Origin: Thermoplasmata archaeon M9B1D
GTDB lineage: Archaea; Thermoplasmatota; E2; DHVEG-1
Direction of reading: 5' to 3'
Assembly: GCA_002900535.1 (NCBI GenBank)
Contig: MUGC01000069.1
Span: forward strand, 1-6,279
Length of the DNA stretch: 6,279 bases
Shown: positions 5,042 through 6,279 of the stretch, piece by piece
How the letters are laid out: each line of letters starts with the position of its first letter
Numbering within the stretch: position 1 is the first letter of the stretch
Translations under genes and position numbers: made by a program
The notes under the pieces: generated by a model
Databases searched by the model: none
Seen by the model: the letters and a program-made list of their open reading frames with translations, nothing else
What the model was told of the DNA's origin: nothing

Positions 5042-6279
5042 TTAGTAATCCATATCGCCTGGTGGCATGCCGCCCATGCCGCCCATTCCACCTGGTGGCA
5101 TTCCAGCGGGTGGTCCTCCACCGCCGCCTTTAGAAGCGATTACATCATCGATTCTTAGAATCATTGTTGCTGCTTCGCTACTTGCTTCGATTTCTTGCAT
5201 ACTCACTCTTAAAGGTTCGATAACATTGTTTTTTAACATGTCATCTACTTTTCCTTTGAAAACATTTATACCTGCGTATTTTTGTCCTTTTTTATGAGCG
5301 CTTCTTATTTCTAGCATCATATCAATTGGATCAAGACCCGCGTTTTCTGCTAGTGTTTTTGGGACGATTTCTATTGCGTTTGCAAATGCTTCAATTGCCA
5401 TTTGTTCTCTTCCACCAACAGTTGGTGCATAATCACGCAATGCCATCGATATGGCTGTTGCAGCAGCACCGCCTCCGGCAGTCATTTTCCCATCTTCAAT
5501 TGCTACAGCAACGACGCTGAGTGCATCATGCAATCCTCGTTCTAATTCATCTATTACATGTTCAGTTGTTCCACGTATTAGGATGCTCACTGCTTTTGGA
5601 TTTTTACATTCTGTGATAAAAGTCATTTTGTCGTCACCGATTTTCTTTTCTTCTACAATTCCGGCATATCCAAGATCTTTGCTAGTTAACGAATCAAGGT
5701 TTCCTATAATTTTTGCACCTGTTGCTTTTGCAAGTTTTTCCATATCTGATTTTTTTGCCCGTCTCACACTATAAATTCCTTCTTTTGCTAGGTAATGTTG
5801 GGCTATGTCATCAATTCCCTTCTGACAAATAAGAACGTTTGCTGTTGATTTTTTTACCTTTTCAACCATTTTTTTAAGCATTCCTTCTTCTTCATCTAAA
5901 AATGCTTGTAACTGGGTAGGGTCATTGATTTGTATTCTTGCATCTACTTCTGTTTTTTTAACTTCTAATGCTGAATCTACTAATGCAATTTTTGCGTTTT
6001 TTGTATTCTTTGGCATTCCTTCATGTACTCTTTCTTTGTCAAGAATTATTCCTTTGATGATTTCAGTGTTTGCTATTCCTCCACCTTGTTTCTTTTGGAT
6101 TTGTATGTTATCAAGGTCTACGAATGTTTTTCCACCAACTTTTTCTGCTATACTTGTTACTGCTTCTACAACAACATCTGCAAGCATATCTTTTTCTGAG
6201 CTTGCTCCTTTGCTTGCCATTGATGTCATAGCTATGTTTTTTAGGGTTTTTTTATCTCCAGCTTTTATATCAATTGCCA
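5042..6279 (-). CDS. Thermosome (group II chaperonin) subunit, 5' end outside window
   Basis: A cytosolic ATP-dependent folding chamber subunit of the CCT/thermosome family. The frame stays open to the window edge beyond the Met codon at 6229: the first 16 residues include AIDIKAGDKKTL and join the family motif IAMTSMASKGASSEKD. So this is the C-terminal 411 residues of a protein usually about 540-550 long, and the N-terminal equatorial GDGTT motif is beyond the edge. Visible in order (numbering from the first full codon): VDLDNIQIQKKQGG (53-66) leading into the apical domain with its helical protrusion; the EDGK catalytic-Asp region (261-264); AGGGAA (267-272); GGREQMAIEAFA (288-299); TLAENAGLDPID (308-319); IEPLRV (353-358); and MILRIDDVIASK (372-383). 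The last 28 residues are a Gly/Pro/Met-rich flexible tail ending GDMDY. Archaea often carry several paralogues, so the alpha or beta type is not assigned. grpE and dnaK follow on the same strand. Confidence 0.97.
   Translation of the reverse strand, partial: AIDIKAGDKKTLKNIAMTSMASKGASSEKDMLADVVVEAVTSIAEKVGGKTFVDLDNIQIQKKQGGGIANTEIIKGIILDKERVHEGMPKNTKNAKIALVDSALEVKKTEVDARIQINDPTQLQAFLDEEEGMLKKMVEKVKKSTANVLICQKGIDDIAQHYLAKEGIYSVRRAKKSDMEKLAKATGAKIIGNLDSLTSKDLGYAGIVEEKKIGDDKMTFITECKNPKAVSILIRGTTEHVIDELERGLHDALSVVAVAIEDGKMTAGGGAAATAISMALRDYAPTVGGREQMAIEAFANAIEIVPKTLAENAGLDPIDMMLEIRSAHKKGQKYAGINVFKGKVDDMLKNNVIEPLRVSMQEIEASSEAATMILRIDDVIASKGGGGGPPAGMPPGGMGGMGGMPPGDMDY

Noticed and set aside
5067..5774. 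Plus-strand frames opposite the thermosome gene, including a Pro-rich one
   Set aside because: They are mirror images of thermosome coding sequence; the proline-rich start is simply the complement of the Gly-rich tail.
6227..6229. Met codon as the true start of the thermosome gene
   Set aside because: The frame stays open upstream and encodes conserved thermosome residues, and the Met falls in the middle of a conserved IAMTS motif; the protein would lack its N-terminal equatorial domain.
1..6279. Search for a mobile element, CRISPR array, defence island or other undescribed system
   Set aside because: There are no regularly spaced repeats, transposase, integrase, toxin-antitoxin pair or tRNA. 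The lone helicase has no nuclease or defence partner in the window, and all other genes are housekeeping or stress genes.

Overview
The window looks like chromosomal DNA of an AT-rich, probably mesophilic euryarchaeon. The archaeal evidence is a group II chaperonin (thermosome) subunit, an archaeal-style SlyD/FKBP start, TATA-like promoters and T-tract terminators. A bacterial-type DnaK/GrpE pair and a cold-shock-domain protein occur together mainly in euryarchaea that took them up laterally. Thermoplasmatota-like lineages would fit, but the lineage cannot be fixed from this sequence.

Layout from left to right: (1) Positions 1-345, minus strand: a tightly spaced pair, a CspA-type cold-shock protein followed by an FKBP-type prolyl isomerase that runs off the left edge. 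(2) 346-509: the csp promoter region, with an inverted repeat and a pair of direct repeats. (3) 510-1850, minus: a compact XPB/COG1061-like superfamily 2 helicase with an unrecognised C-terminal part. (4) 1851-2151: a 301-base AT-rich gap with divergent TATA-like promoters and one 8-base inverted repeat. (5) 2152-2571, plus: a universal stress protein whose nucleotide-binding glycines are largely replaced. (6) 2594-6279, minus: thermosome subunit (5' end outside the window), then grpE, then dnaK. dnaK converges on the usp gene with only 22 bases between stop codons.

Working together: six of the seven genes belong to protein folding or stress response (Hsp60-type chaperonin, Hsp70 and its nucleotide exchange factor, prolyl isomerase, RNA chaperone, universal stress protein). 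The region reads as a proteostasis neighbourhood made of several transcription units. dnaJ is not in the window. I see no tRNA, rRNA, CRISPR array, insertion sequence or integrase, and no convincing undescribed system. The points most worth a second look are the USP with an altered ATP loop, the helicase C-terminus, the inverted repeat in the csp promoter and the thermosome-grpE-dnaK linkage.
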